Positions 25,583 through 34,317 of a stretch of DNA of 64,000 nucleotides are shown here, one piece after another. The translations under genes were made by a program, and so were the position numbers. Where the stretch lies: assembly GCA_013298775.1 (NCBI GenBank), contig JAAFIV010000009.1, positions 81,678 to 145,677 of the forward strand. The letters are read 5' to 3'. The DNA comes from Ignavibacteria bacterium. Lineage in GTDB: Bacteria > Bacteroidota > Ignavibacteria > Kapaibacteriales > UBA4661. The number at the start of each line of letters is the position of its first letter. Positions within the stretch are counted from its first letter, which is position 1. Under the pieces are notes generated by a model. It saw only the letters and a list, made by a program, of their open reading frames with translations. It did no database searches and was not told the origin of the DNA.

Positions 25583-26683
25583 TTATCCCTGAAAAATACG
25601 TGCATACAAGCCATGTCCATGCTCGGCAAACTGTTCAAACAGCCCCGTGTACCATTGCGCCAACGAAGCACCTGCGGTACGGGACTCTGCAAGGTCGAGC
25701 GCACTCGCCACGCCGCCTGTGCGGATAATGTGAAACTCCTCACGTGGCGGATGCGTGGCAAGATACTCCTTCGCAGAGCGCGTGAGTGCAAGCGAGCAAG
25801 CGCGGAGTGGCTCGCCGCTTACGCCGCCGCCGAAGGTTGAGGTAAAATAGTCGAAGGACGCATAGTCTCTGGGGTTCAGCGTGGTGCGGTGTTGCGCGTA
25901 TTGCGTGGAAGTATTTCCGAAGTTTACGCCGTCGTAGCCAAGTGTTGTCAAAACGTCCAGAAGCCTTGCTACGTCTTGCGTTGCGGTATCGTTGGAGAAT
26001 TTCACGACAACGGGCAAATGGCGCAATCGTTTTTTGAGGAATGCTGTTGCAATGAATTCTAATCGTTCAGAAATGGCTTCAAAGCTGGAGGAACCATGCG
26101 CAACATTCGGACAGCTTTCGTTGATTTCCAGAAAATGTACACCCGCTCGGTCGTACATCTGCATTCCCGCGACTAATTCCTCCAATGCCACTTCGCCACT
26201 TGATTCTGGTGCAGTCATCAAGCTCGCCCCCATCGGAAAACCTGCATGGTGTGGAAATGCCGATAAACGCTTCGCAACGGCTGCATGACCACTGTTTGGC
26301 AGCCCAAGCCAGTTCGAGGCAGCGCGTGAGTTTGGGTACGGCGCGAAGGGCTTGGCTATGCCGTTGCGCGTGTTGCCAGTGCGTGCGTGCGTGGTGGTGG
26401 TTCCTGCGAGATAGCCGCCCGCGCCTTGTCTGTACGAGAGTTCGTAGCCTTCGCCATTTTTAAACAGTCCTGCTGCATTCATCAAACCATTGCGAAATTC
26501 TATTCCCCAGCATGTAACAGCGTGTTCCTCTGCAATGCGCACAAATGCTGGCTTTTCAGCAAAGTACGCCGAGAGAAAAACATTCCGCCCCGCAGAGTAA
26601 ATTTGCGTTGCGGTTTCGGGTGCAAAGTGTGTGATGATGGGACGTGCAAGGTGGTCGAGCCGAGCAATAGTTTCGCTTATCAT
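25583..26683 (-). CDS. pyrD: Dihydroorotate dehydrogenase-like enzyme (PyrD)
   Basis: About 366 residues from the ATG at 26683. FMN-dependent TIM barrel of the pyrimidine pathway, oxidising dihydroorotate to orotate. Visible motifs: RNGLMNAAGLFKNGEGYE, the substrate loop NWLGLPNSG, FLEINESCPNVAHG, VVKFSND with the FMN-contacting Lys, GVNFGNTS and the phosphate-binding RTGGVAS. Overall layout is like quinone-dependent class 2 enzymes, but a Cys stands in the SCPN position where class 2 usually has Ser, as in class 1. The longer N-terminus to 26743 is not supported. No other pyr genes are adjacent. Assignment to dihydroorotate rather than a paralogous substrate is likely but unproved. Confidence 0.75.
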   Translation of the reverse strand: MISETIARLDHLARPIITHFAPETATQIYSAGRNVFLSAYFAEKPAFVRIAEEHAVTCWGIEFRNGLMNAAGLFKNGEGYELSYRQGAGGYLAGTTTTHARTGNTRNGIAKPFAPYPNSRAASNWLGLPNSGHAAVAKRLSAFPHHAGFPMGASLMTAPESSGEVALEELVAGMQMYDRAGVHFLEINESCPNVAHGSSSFEAISERLEFIATAFLKKRLRHLPVVVKFSNDTATQDVARLLDVLTTLGYDGVNFGNTSTQYAQHRTTLNPRDYASFDYFTSTFGGGVSGEPLRACSLALTRSAKEYLATHPPREEFHIIRTGGVASALDLAESRTAGASLAQWYTGLFEQFAEHGHGLYARIFQG

Positions 26684-26950
26684 GGTGAGTTTGTATTGTG
26701 AAGTTTGGTGAATGCGATACGGAAGAAGAAAAGAGCGGCGCAAAATACGGAAATTGCTTCATCTTTTTTAATAACGAAAAGAGCAAAATTGTTACGAAAT
26801 GTTAATCTTTTTTGCCAACATTTGAGCGTACTGTAACTTGTTTTATCTGCTTTCGTATGAATCGTGAGGCAAATTTTTTTAGCAAAATCGTATTCCCAAT
26901 TATACTTCAGATTACCCTTCTCTTTTCATTTTTTATTCGGGAGAAATCTT

Positions 26951-27703
26951 ATGAACCGCACCATTCCTTCATTTCTGAGCATGATTGCACTTGCTTTCGT
27001 GCTACATGTAGGTTTTTTGACTCCAACAGCTTCCGCGCAAGGATTTTTCACGGATGTCAAGCGTGCTGTTGCGAATATCTTCTCGCCGAAAGTAGTTGGG
27101 AGCGGCATTATGGCAAAAGAAACGCGGGAGTTCGGGAATTTCCACACGGTCGTTGTTGATGCGCCTTTTGGCGTTGATATTGAATCCCAAGCAAATACCT
27201 CGAATGTGTATTTGGAGGGCGATGATAATATCTTGCCACTTATTTCCACAACCCTGAAGAATGGCGTGCTGACTATCTCCGTAAGCAATGAAGTCAATAC
27301 GCAAGGCTTCGAGAATAAACGCTTGACCGTCATTGTCCACGCGCCAAACGCCGAGCGTGTTGAACTCTACGGTGCAGGAAGTGTGGATGTTACGAACATC
27401 AATAGCCCAAATTATGCGTTAAAAATGCACGGCGTGGGAAGCCTCGACGCGCAAGGAACGGTGGGCAATCTGAGCATTGATGCCAATGGCATTGGTACGG
27501 TGAATGCGAAGAGCCTGAAAGCGCAAAATGCAAAAGTAGAATCGCATGGCATCGGCTCGACAAGCGTGTATGCAAGCACGAATCTGGATATTACTCTTTC
27601 TGGTATTGGAAGTTTGGTCTATTATGGCAATCCAGCACATTTTACAAAAAATGTTGGTGGCATTGGCTCGGTAAGCAAGGGTTCATCGGGTGTGCAGCCG
27701 TAA
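26951..27703 (+). CDS. DUF2807 head-GIN domain exported protein
   Basis: 250 residues from the ATG at 26951, with a signal peptide (MIALAFVLHVGFLTPTASAQ). The mature protein is a repetitive right-handed beta structure with Gly-Ile-Gly/Gly-Ala-Gly turns: VELYGAGSVDVTNINS, LKMHGVGSLDAQG, LSIDANGIGTVNAKS, VESHGIGSTSVYAS, ITLSGIGSLVYYG. This is the putative auto-transporter adhesin (head GIN) family common in Bacteroidota; the function is unknown. It stands alone between pyrD (divergent) and mrdA (convergent). Confidence 0.88.
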   Translation: MNRTIPSFLSMIALAFVLHVGFLTPTASAQGFFTDVKRAVANIFSPKVVGSGIMAKETREFGNFHTVVVDAPFGVDIESQANTSNVYLEGDDNILPLISTTLKNGVLTISVSNEVNTQGFENKRLTVIVHAPNAERVELYGAGSVDVTNINSPNYALKMHGVGSLDAQGTVGNLSIDANGIGTVNAKSLKAQNAKVESHGIGSTSVYASTNLDITLSGIGSLVYYGNPAHFTKNVGGIGSVSKGSSGVQP

Positions 27704-27860
27704 GCGCGGAGAATCGGATAGAAAAAAAACAGCGAACGCATGTGCCAAAACATCTACCAGCACACACGCCCGCCGTGGATAAAAGAAATGCGGCTGCCAA
27801 TTTACAAAAGCTGCGTGAATTAGTACGAGAATATTTCATTGCCCGCACTTTCTGACCACT

Positions 27861-27985
27861 ATTGCGCACACTCTTGATTTTGCCTATTAGGACTTTCGCA
27901 AACGGCGCAGACAAGAGTGTCTGCGCTACCATCAGGCTTCGGTTTCATCTGGCTTCGGTAGGGCGTAACACTCTTGTCTGCCCCA
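27861..27985. repeat. Triple REP-like hairpin cluster
   Basis: Three CAGACAAGAGTGTCTG-type arms in alternating orientation (near 27870, 27908 and 27968), with repeated GGCTTCGGT ends. It lies between the stops of the head-GIN gene and mrdA and fills most of that 309-base gap. Confidence 0.7.
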
Positions 27986-28012
27986 TAAAACAAACCTTTC
28001 GCGAAAGTTCTA

Positions 28013-29911
28013 CTATTGTTCGCTGCTGCGGCGTGCAATCTCCTGTGCTGTCGGGCGCGTAGAATCTTGTTTCGGCGTGCCGTTACCATTACCACTGCCA
28101 CTGCCATTACTATTTCCGCTCGACTGCTGTGCTTTTTCTTTGTCAAGGCGTTGCAATGCAAAAAACTTTTCCATAATTTTTTGTGCAATCGGAGAGGCAA
28201 TACTACCACCAAACCCTGCATTTTCAATCATCACGCACAGCGCGATTTGAGGCTTTTCGCGAGGTGCAAAGCAGATAAACCATGCGTGGTCTTTTTCCTG
28301 CGTGTTTTGTGCAGTTCCTGTTTTTCCGCACACTGTTATCCCTTCAATTTGAGCATTCGTCGCCGTTCCACCGCCTTGTACCACCGCCGCCATGCCGTCG
28401 TGGATAATGTCGAAATACTCCGTTTTAATCGGAACTTGTTTTGATGCGACGGACAATGGTTGCTCTTCACCAGAAATTCTATCTACCAGCGAGCGCACAA
28501 TGTGTGGCTGATTCCACATGCCTTTATTGGCGAGCGTTGCCGCGTAGGTTGCCATTTGAAGCGGTGTTACTCCGACCTCGCCCTGCCCAATGCCCCAATT
28601 CACCAGCACGCCTTGGCTCCAACCATTTTTTCCAAAACGACGATTCATATATTGCTCGCTTGGAAGAATTCCTGTGCCTTCATCAATCACGTCATTGCTC
28701 ATGCGCGAGCCGAATCCGAACATTTTGCCGTACTGCTCGAAGCGTTTCACGCCAAGTTTTAAGCCAAGTTGGTAAAAGTACGAATTGCAGGAAACCTGCA
28801 CTGCGCGGCGCACATTGATTGCACCATGCGTTCCGCCGTGACACTTGAACGATTTATTGCCATACTGAAACGCTCCTGCGCAATAAAACGTGGAGCTTTC
28901 GGTAACAATTCCCTCTTGCAATCCCGCCAAAGCCATAAGCATTTTCCACGTCGAGCCAGGCGGATAGGCGGTTTGCGTAGCGCGGTTGAACATCGGTGTT
29001 TCGGGGTCGTTGGCAATAGAATCGTATATGGTTTTCGGTGTGCGCCCGCTAAACTTGCGTAAATCGTAGTCGGGTTTGCTCACAAGTGCAAGGATTTCTC
29101 CCGTTGCTGGGTCAATCGCCACCGCCGCGCCGCGCCGTTGGATGAGGGAATCAATATAGTCCTGAAGGCGAATATCTATGCCGAGTTTGAGGTCGAAACC
29201 GTCATTTGCACTAATATCGCTTTTGCCATTGTTGAAGCTCGCCACGCGTTGCCCCAGCACGTTCACAGCAACGAATTCCGTTCCTTTGCGCCCACGCAGA
29301 AAGTTTTCATAACTGGCTTCAATGCCAGAGTGTCCGATAGCATCGCCCGGACGGTAGTAATCGCCCATTTGCGCGAGCTGCGCTTCAGCAATTTCTTTGG
29401 TATAGCCGAAAAGATGCGGTGAATTACCACCAAAATCGTACACGCGCTTCGATTCCGACACCACCGCCACGCCCGGCAACTCATTCCGATTCTCCTCCAA
29501 TGCCGCAATAATACGAGCATCGGCATCGCGATACACCTTGATTGGCGTTGTGCCAGCAATGCGCTTATACCGTTCTACCTTTGCACGGATTTCTTCTTCG
29601 TCGCTTTCCAAAATCGTTGCAAGAAAAGTAAGCGTCCGCATATCAAACTCGGCGGGAGTAATCGTTACCGAGAGCGATGGCGTATTATGGACAATCCGTG
29701 CGCCTGTGCGGTCGAACATTGCGCCGCGCACGGGTTCTTTGATAACTTGTTTAATTGCCTGAAGCTCAGATTTGGAGCGGTATTCCTCGCCTTCAATGAT
29801 TTGCAGCTGCACTAAGCGTCCAGCATACACCGCAGCAATCAAGGCAATAATGCCGTAGAGAATGCGTCTTCGCTGGGCTGTGCCGAATTCACTTGACCCA
29901 AAAATTTCCAT
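28013..29911 (-). CDS. mrdA: Penicillin-binding protein 2 (transpeptidase of the elongasome)
   Basis: 632 residues. A short cytoplasmic start is followed by one membrane anchor (ILYGIIALIAAVYAGRLVQL), the PBP dimerisation domain (EPVRGAMFDRTGARI, IGHSGIEASYE) and a transpeptidase domain with the active-site SxxK in GSTWK (about residue 319), SxN in SCN (about 375) and KTG in CGKTGTA (about 528). It cross-links peptidoglycan for side-wall growth. The C-terminus has a low-complexity Ser/Gly/Asn tail, then TRPTAQEIARRSSEQ. The usual mreBCD and rodA neighbours are absent here, so the gene stands alone. Confidence 0.95.
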   Translation of the reverse strand: MEIFGSSEFGTAQRRRILYGIIALIAAVYAGRLVQLQIIEGEEYRSKSELQAIKQVIKEPVRGAMFDRTGARIVHNTPSLSVTITPAEFDMRTLTFLATILESDEEEIRAKVERYKRIAGTTPIKVYRDADARIIAALEENRNELPGVAVVSESKRVYDFGGNSPHLFGYTKEIAEAQLAQMGDYYRPGDAIGHSGIEASYENFLRGRKGTEFVAVNVLGQRVASFNNGKSDISANDGFDLKLGIDIRLQDYIDSLIQRRGAAVAIDPATGEILALVSKPDYDLRKFSGRTPKTIYDSIANDPETPMFNRATQTAYPPGSTWKMLMALAGLQEGIVTESSTFYCAGAFQYGNKSFKCHGGTHGAINVRRAVQVSCNSYFYQLGLKLGVKRFEQYGKMFGFGSRMSNDVIDEGTGILPSEQYMNRRFGKNGWSQGVLVNWGIGQGEVGVTPLQMATYAATLANKGMWNQPHIVRSLVDRISGEEQPLSVASKQVPIKTEYFDIIHDGMAAVVQGGGTATNAQIEGITVCGKTGTAQNTQEKDHAWFICFAPREKPQIALCVMIENAGFGGSIASPIAQKIMEKFFALQRLDKEKAQQSSGNSNGSGSGNGNGTPKQDSTRPTAQEIARRSSEQ

Positions 29912-30027
29912 AAAGCTCGTGGATACTTGTGTTGTAAGAGGTGAAATGTTAATACCGTTTTTGCTGGAAGCTCACAAGGCAGTGTAAGCCTCGTGTTTTC
30001 CAAAATTACCACCAAAACCTGTTACCA

Positions 30028-31326
30028 TCAAAACTTGACCGCGACACCTGCTGAAAGCAAGTGGAACGTACTGCGATTGTAATCCACCGACACCACCACT
30101 GGACCCAGATAATACGACACACCCAGCGTTCCGCGCAATGCTGCATCGCTGAGTGCGACGCTCTTTGTTTGCGGCTGCGTGTCGCCTGGATAGCCTTCGG
30201 CGGCATTGACGGCGTAGAAGAAATTCCCCTGCGCGTCGCGCTGAAGCTGCAACAAGCCAAGCTGCCCCTGCAATTCAAAGGGAATGACAAACGTGTAGGA
30301 AGCATTGATGCTAAGATTGTCGTAAGCAAGACCGCCGTAGAGTTCAAAATTGCCCCAACGCTTGCTGGCGTGGACGTTTGCGGTGAAAATGTTTGCGTCC
30401 GCACGAAGGCGTGCGCCCGTAACGCCAATGGTGTTTGTGAGCGTGGTGGCTTGGTACACGGCTTGTACAGCCAGTTCCAGAGGCGGATTGACCATATATT
30501 GCGAAAGGCTGTGTTTTAATCCAATCGCCGCAAAACCAAAATTGCCAATGTTATTGCCCCAGTTAATTTGCGGCAAATACCGAAGGAGCAATTCCGTTCC
30601 GAAGAGCGAGCCAATCTCAATTTGCGGCATAGCAAGCGGCAGATATTGCAGATTCTGTCCGCTTGGGAGCGGATACTCATCGGGCAAACGCTCAATATAG
30701 GGCAGCACGGAAGTACGCGTCGCTGCTGGCAAGAGGAGAAGCGGGTCGCCAGCAACGGGATTCTGGAGGCGTTGGCGGAAATATTCTTTGGGAATTTTGA
30801 ACCGTTGCTGCACCGTGCCGAAGAACGTCGGCGCATTTGCGGGAATCTCAATTTTCTTGTCCCTGATTCCATCGCCCAGCACCACGCGGAATGCGTAGCC
30901 AACAAGTCCAGCCGTGTCGCGTATGTTCACTGTTGGAAAGATGCTGGCATACCGCCCAACACTTGCCAAATCAAAGGTTGCAGTAGGCAATTCGGGTGTG
31001 TAGGTGAATTGGTCAGGATTCACCGCACCCAACATGCCATGAACACCGATGCGAATGTAAAAACCGTTTTTCCGCGCCACTTCTGCGCTTTGGTAGGTAC
31101 GCGCATTGACGTTGGAATTGAGTAATTGCACAAGCGGATTTAAGTATTTCACGCTATTGAGTAGAAACAGCTCGCCACCAAAATCCCGTACAACCGCCAC
31201 CGTAAGCGGGTCGGCGCGTTGTTGCGCAAGAAGTACGACGTTAGAGAGGAGTACAACAATAACAACAGGTATTGTCTCCAAGCAAGATTTTATGCGGGAG
31301 AGCGGGAAAAGCGAGAGAAGGTTCAT
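30028..31326 (-). CDS. Exported beta-rich protein, possibly DUF6588-like
   Basis: 432 residues with an N-terminal hydrophobic signal (VVIVVLLSNVVLLAQQ). The mature part has barrel-like strands (GFYIRIGVHGMLG, FGFAAIGLKHSL, GNFELYGGLAYDNLSINASYTF, LRGTLGVSYYLGPVVVSVDYN) and ends LLSAGVAVKF with C-terminal Phe, as expected of an outer-membrane barrel. The middle segment LPEYPLPSGQNLQYLPLAMPQIEIG-type region resembles DUF6588 proteins of this phylum; that match is from memory. Function unknown. Confidence 0.65.
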   Translation of the reverse strand: MNLLSLFPLSRIKSCLETIPVVIVVLLSNVVLLAQQRADPLTVAVVRDFGGELFLLNSVKYLNPLVQLLNSNVNARTYQSAEVARKNGFYIRIGVHGMLGAVNPDQFTYTPELPTATFDLASVGRYASIFPTVNIRDTAGLVGYAFRVVLGDGIRDKKIEIPANAPTFFGTVQQRFKIPKEYFRQRLQNPVAGDPLLLLPAATRTSVLPYIERLPDEYPLPSGQNLQYLPLAMPQIEIGSLFGTELLLRYLPQINWGNNIGNFGFAAIGLKHSLSQYMVNPPLELAVQAVYQATTLTNTIGVTGARLRADANIFTANVHASKRWGNFELYGGLAYDNLSINASYTFVIPFELQGQLGLLQLQRDAQGNFFYAVNAAEGYPGDTQPQTKSVALSDAALRGTLGVSYYLGPVVVSVDYNRSTFHLLSAGVAVKF

Positions 31327-31449
31327 AAAGTAAAAAGTAACATCAAATAATTCTGCATCACACGAAAATACACATTTTTACGGTAGATTTACGATAGATT
31401 AGCACGGTGAACTTGTTAAAAAAATGCGTAAAAAAATGCTAGATTGCGC

Positions 31450-31610
31450 TTCACTTGTCACGTCTTTCCGTCGGGCGGCTGAGAAGCTCGTGAACGCTGC
31501 CATTCGGCGGGTAAGTCGCGCTGGCACAACACCTGCCGGACGGCTACTCTGTCGGTGATAACAGCCGCCCGACAGGATAATGTTGTACCAGATAATGTTG
31601 TACCAGTTAT
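31450..31610. mobile_element. IS66-type MITE, copy C (older, with a 15-bp tandem duplication)
   Basis: Same orientation as copy B, with CCGTCGGGCGGCTGAG, GCTGCC, GTCGCGCTGG, GGACGGCTACT and CAGCCGCCCGACAG in the same order. The right arm contains GATAATGTTGTACCA twice in tandem (31576-31590 and 31591-31605). The ends are diverged and no 8-bp direct repeat remains. It lies within 50 bases upstream of coaX and may form its leader. Confidence 0.7.
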
Positions 31611-31659
31611 CGTGATGCACGTTTTCTCACTTTCCCCTCATATTCTCTTCACAACTCGC

Positions 31660-32478
31660 ATGAATGCTGACACTATCATTGCTGGAGCAATAGACATCGG
31701 CAATACACGGATAAAAATCCTTGCTGATAATCAATTTTTTGCCGCCGACCTCACCAGTTCGTGGCAAGAAGCAATGCACAAGTATTTGTGGAATTTTTCT
31801 GGCAAAAGCGTTCTTTTGGGCGTGTCGTCGGTGAATCCGGAAGCGTTTGCGCAATTAGAAATCGAACTGAAAAAGCGCAGCAATATTCGCTGGAAAGCCC
31901 TTTCTGATGCCTTCCGCGAGCAGAATCTCGTGGATGTTTCTGGCATTCAAGGTATTGGCACCGACCGCGTTCTGAGCTTGATTGGCGCACTGCATCACGC
32001 GTTGGAGCGTTTTCCATCGCGCATTATGCCAATTATTACCATTGACTGTGGCACTGCCGTAACAGTGAATGCTCTCAATACACGGCGTAAATGCTTGGGT
32101 GGAGCGATTTTGCCTGGCGTAGGCACGCAACTTCGCGCGCTGCACCATTTCACCCAGCAATTGCCCGAAGTCGAGGTCGGTTTTGAAGATGCAAGCACTG
32201 GCACAAGTACCGCTCAGGCGATGCGTATTGGCGTGGTGCGGGGCGTGGCGGGCGCGTTGAAGGAAATTACGCAAACAATTATTGAGCGCGATTTTCAAGG
32301 GGAATTGCCAATGGTCATTATCACGGGCGGCGATGCTGGGCTGGTGCTGAAGGCATTGGAGGCGTGGCACGTTGCGCCCTTGCATGAACCGCATTTAGTG
32401 CTGAATGGCGCAAGTGCGCTGATGGCACAATGGATGCAGGAATCGCTCACCGCAAGTGGTACTGCGCTGTTGCGGTGA
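31660..32478 (+). CDS. coaX: Type III pantothenate kinase
   Basis: First step of coenzyme A synthesis: phosphorylates pantothenate. It is 272 residues from the ATG at 31660; the frame upstream is the MITE. The ASKHA-fold motifs are present: AIDIGNTRIK (phosphate loop), GIGTDRVLSLIGA, TIDCGTAVTVNAL and GGAILPGVGTQLRALHHFTQQLPEV. This type is insensitive to CoA feedback and is common in Bacteroidota. It is monocistronic as far as can be seen. Confidence 0.93.
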   Translation: MNADTIIAGAIDIGNTRIKILADNQFFAADLTSSWQEAMHKYLWNFSGKSVLLGVSSVNPEAFAQLEIELKKRSNIRWKALSDAFREQNLVDVSGIQGIGTDRVLSLIGALHHALERFPSRIMPIITIDCGTAVTVNALNTRRKCLGGAILPGVGTQLRALHHFTQQLPEVEVGFEDASTGTSTAQAMRIGVVRGVAGALKEITQTIIERDFQGELPMVIITGGDAGLVLKALEAWHVAPLHEPHLVLNGASALMAQWMQESLTASGTALLR

Positions 32479-32613
32479 TTGGCATTGTTCGGAAGTATTG
32501 TCGTGTTTTCTCGTTTTCATGGTGCGCAAATGCACGCGGCTTTGTATATTTGTTACCTACGTTTTTTAGTCAATAGATTTTTTCCTATCCTAAGCCTTCA
32601 AAAGCAATAATTG

Positions 32614-32813
32614 ATACGTAATGCGAATTAAAAGTTAAGTTAAGCTAAGTTATTGATTTTTTTTAACACTGATTGGACTGATTTCACTGAAGAACACAGA
32701 TTTTTTGAGAATACAGCACTGTTTTGATTTTTCCTAACATATTTGTCAATCAGCGTTTATCAGCGAAATCAGTCCAATCAGCGTCAAAAACTATCTTTTA
32801 ATCCGCATACGTA
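32614..32813. repeat. 200-bp palindromic element upstream of the amylase
   Basis: Outer ends TACGTAATGCGAATTAAAAG (32614-32633) and CTTTTAATCCGCATACGTA (32795-32813) are nearly perfect inverted repeats. An inner inverted pair, CACTGATTGGACTGATTTCA and GAAATCAGTCCAATCAGCGT, lies within. Flanks AATAATTGA and CATAATTTA agree at seven of nine positions. A TATATTTG at 32545 could be a -7 box upstream. Confidence 0.6.
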
Positions 32814-32860
32814 CATAATTTATCCAAGAATCAAGTAAACAAGCAAGGAGCGAGTGTGTT

Positions 32861-34219
32861 ATGGGTGTACTCATGCAAGCATTTTACTGGGATTGTCCCA
32901 AAGAAGACAAGAAAGAATTCGCGTGGTGGAAATTTGTGCAGGAAAAAATTCCTACGCTGCGCAAGCATGGTTTTACCGCGCTTTGGCTGCCACCAGTGAG
33001 CAAGGCGGGCAACGTGGGCGGAATGTCAATGGGCTACGACCCATATGATTACTATGACTTAGGCGAATTCGACCAGAAAGATAGCATTCCAACGTGGTTC
33101 GGCACGAAAGCGGAACTCATTGCGCTTATCGCAACAGCGCATGAAAACGACATGCAGGTCTATGCCGACATGGTGCTAAATCACAATAACGGCGCGGATG
33201 AGCAAGAAGTAAACCCGATTACGGGCGAAAAAGTGTGGACAAAATTCACTCCGAAAAGCGGTAAATTTCCTCGTACTTGGGAAGCATTTCATCCGTCCAC
33301 GTACCGCGCTCACGACGAAGACCCATTTGGCGGAATGCCCGATTTATGCCATTATAACCCCTACGTGTATGGTGAATTCTTGAAGTTTGCAAAATATTTG
33401 GTGGAAGAAATTGGGTTCGACGGTTTTCGCTACGATTTCGTAAAAGGCTTTGGCGTATGGCTGATTGATGCCATTCAAGGAATGCGCTACACAAGGAATG
33501 GTGAGGCATACAAGCCGTTTGGTGTGGGTGAATGCTGGGACAGCAAGGCAGTCATTGACGATTGGCTGAACCGCGTGAACGCGACGAGCGATAATCCCGT
33601 ACAGGCATTCGATTTCCCCTTGCGTGGACGCTTGAAGGATTTATGCGATTCTCCAGGCTGGAGTTTGCGCAATTTACCGCATCCAGGAACACTATTGACG
33701 AGCCGTCCGAATGATTCGGTAACCTTTGTCGAGAACCACGATATTGTTCGCGAACATCCCATTGTGAGCGATAAACTCTTGGCGTATTCGTTTATTTTAA
33801 CCCACGAGGGCTATCCATGCGTGTTCTGGCAGGATTATTTCAATTGGGGATTAGCAAAAGAAGGCACACCGAATGGCATCGAAGCACTCGTGAAAGTGCA
33901 TGAAGACTACGCTGGCGGCATGAGTTCGGTTATTTATTTGGACAATAGCGTGTACATCATGCAACGCAATGGCTGGGGCGAGCAGCACGGCTTAATCTAC
34001 GTGCTGAATAGCGGTAATGATATTGCGAATGAGCATAAAGGCTGGAATGGCGCACGGGTACAAACACGCTGGCGCAACACCTCCTTCAAGCCAATTGCGT
34101 GGACGGAAATACACGACGGCACGCCGCCAAAAGAGAAAATTACCGATGGCAGTGGACGCGGCGAATTCTGGGCTCCACCGCGTGGGTATGTGATTTACGC
34201 ACCGCAGGAAGAAGCATAA
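32861..34219 (+). CDS. Cytoplasmic GH13 alpha-amylase
   Basis: 452 residues, no signal peptide. Hydrolyses internal alpha-1,4 links of glycogen, starch or maltodextrins. GH13 regions: QVYADMVLNH (region I), DGFRYDFVKGF with the nucleophile Asp (region II), FGVGECWD with the acid/base Glu (region III) and FVENHD with the transition-state Asp (region IV). Regions II and III look more like plant/archaeal-type amylases (FxFDFVKG, GExWD) than Bacillus-type enzymes. A small C-terminal all-beta domain ends YVIYAPQEEA. The start ATG follows AAGGAGCGAG, a good ribosome binding site. A role in turnover of intracellular glycogen is inferred. Confidence 0.92.
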   Translation: MGVLMQAFYWDCPKEDKKEFAWWKFVQEKIPTLRKHGFTALWLPPVSKAGNVGGMSMGYDPYDYYDLGEFDQKDSIPTWFGTKAELIALIATAHENDMQVYADMVLNHNNGADEQEVNPITGEKVWTKFTPKSGKFPRTWEAFHPSTYRAHDEDPFGGMPDLCHYNPYVYGEFLKFAKYLVEEIGFDGFRYDFVKGFGVWLIDAIQGMRYTRNGEAYKPFGVGECWDSKAVIDDWLNRVNATSDNPVQAFDFPLRGRLKDLCDSPGWSLRNLPHPGTLLTSRPNDSVTFVENHDIVREHPIVSDKLLAYSFILTHEGYPCVFWQDYFNWGLAKEGTPNGIEALVKVHEDYAGGMSSVIYLDNSVYIMQRNGWGEQHGLIYVLNSGNDIANEHKGWNGARVQTRWRNTSFKPIAWTEIHDGTPPKEKITDGSGRGEFWAPPRGYVIYAPQEEA

Positions 34220-34246
34220 ACGCATTCCTTACAAAATTTGCAATGC

Positions 34247-34298
34247 AAAAAAAATCCCTCAAAAGCAGCATCAATACTGCGTTTGAGGGATTTTTTTT
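34247..34298. terminator. Bidirectional terminator between the amylase and SLBB genes
   Basis: Perfect AAAAAAAATCCCTCAAA / TTTGAGGGATTTTTTTT stem, with an inner GCAG/CTGC stem around CATCAATA. It lies between convergent stops and serves both strands. Confidence 0.9.
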
Positions 34299-34317
34299 AT
34301 TGCTAATAAAGCCGTGC

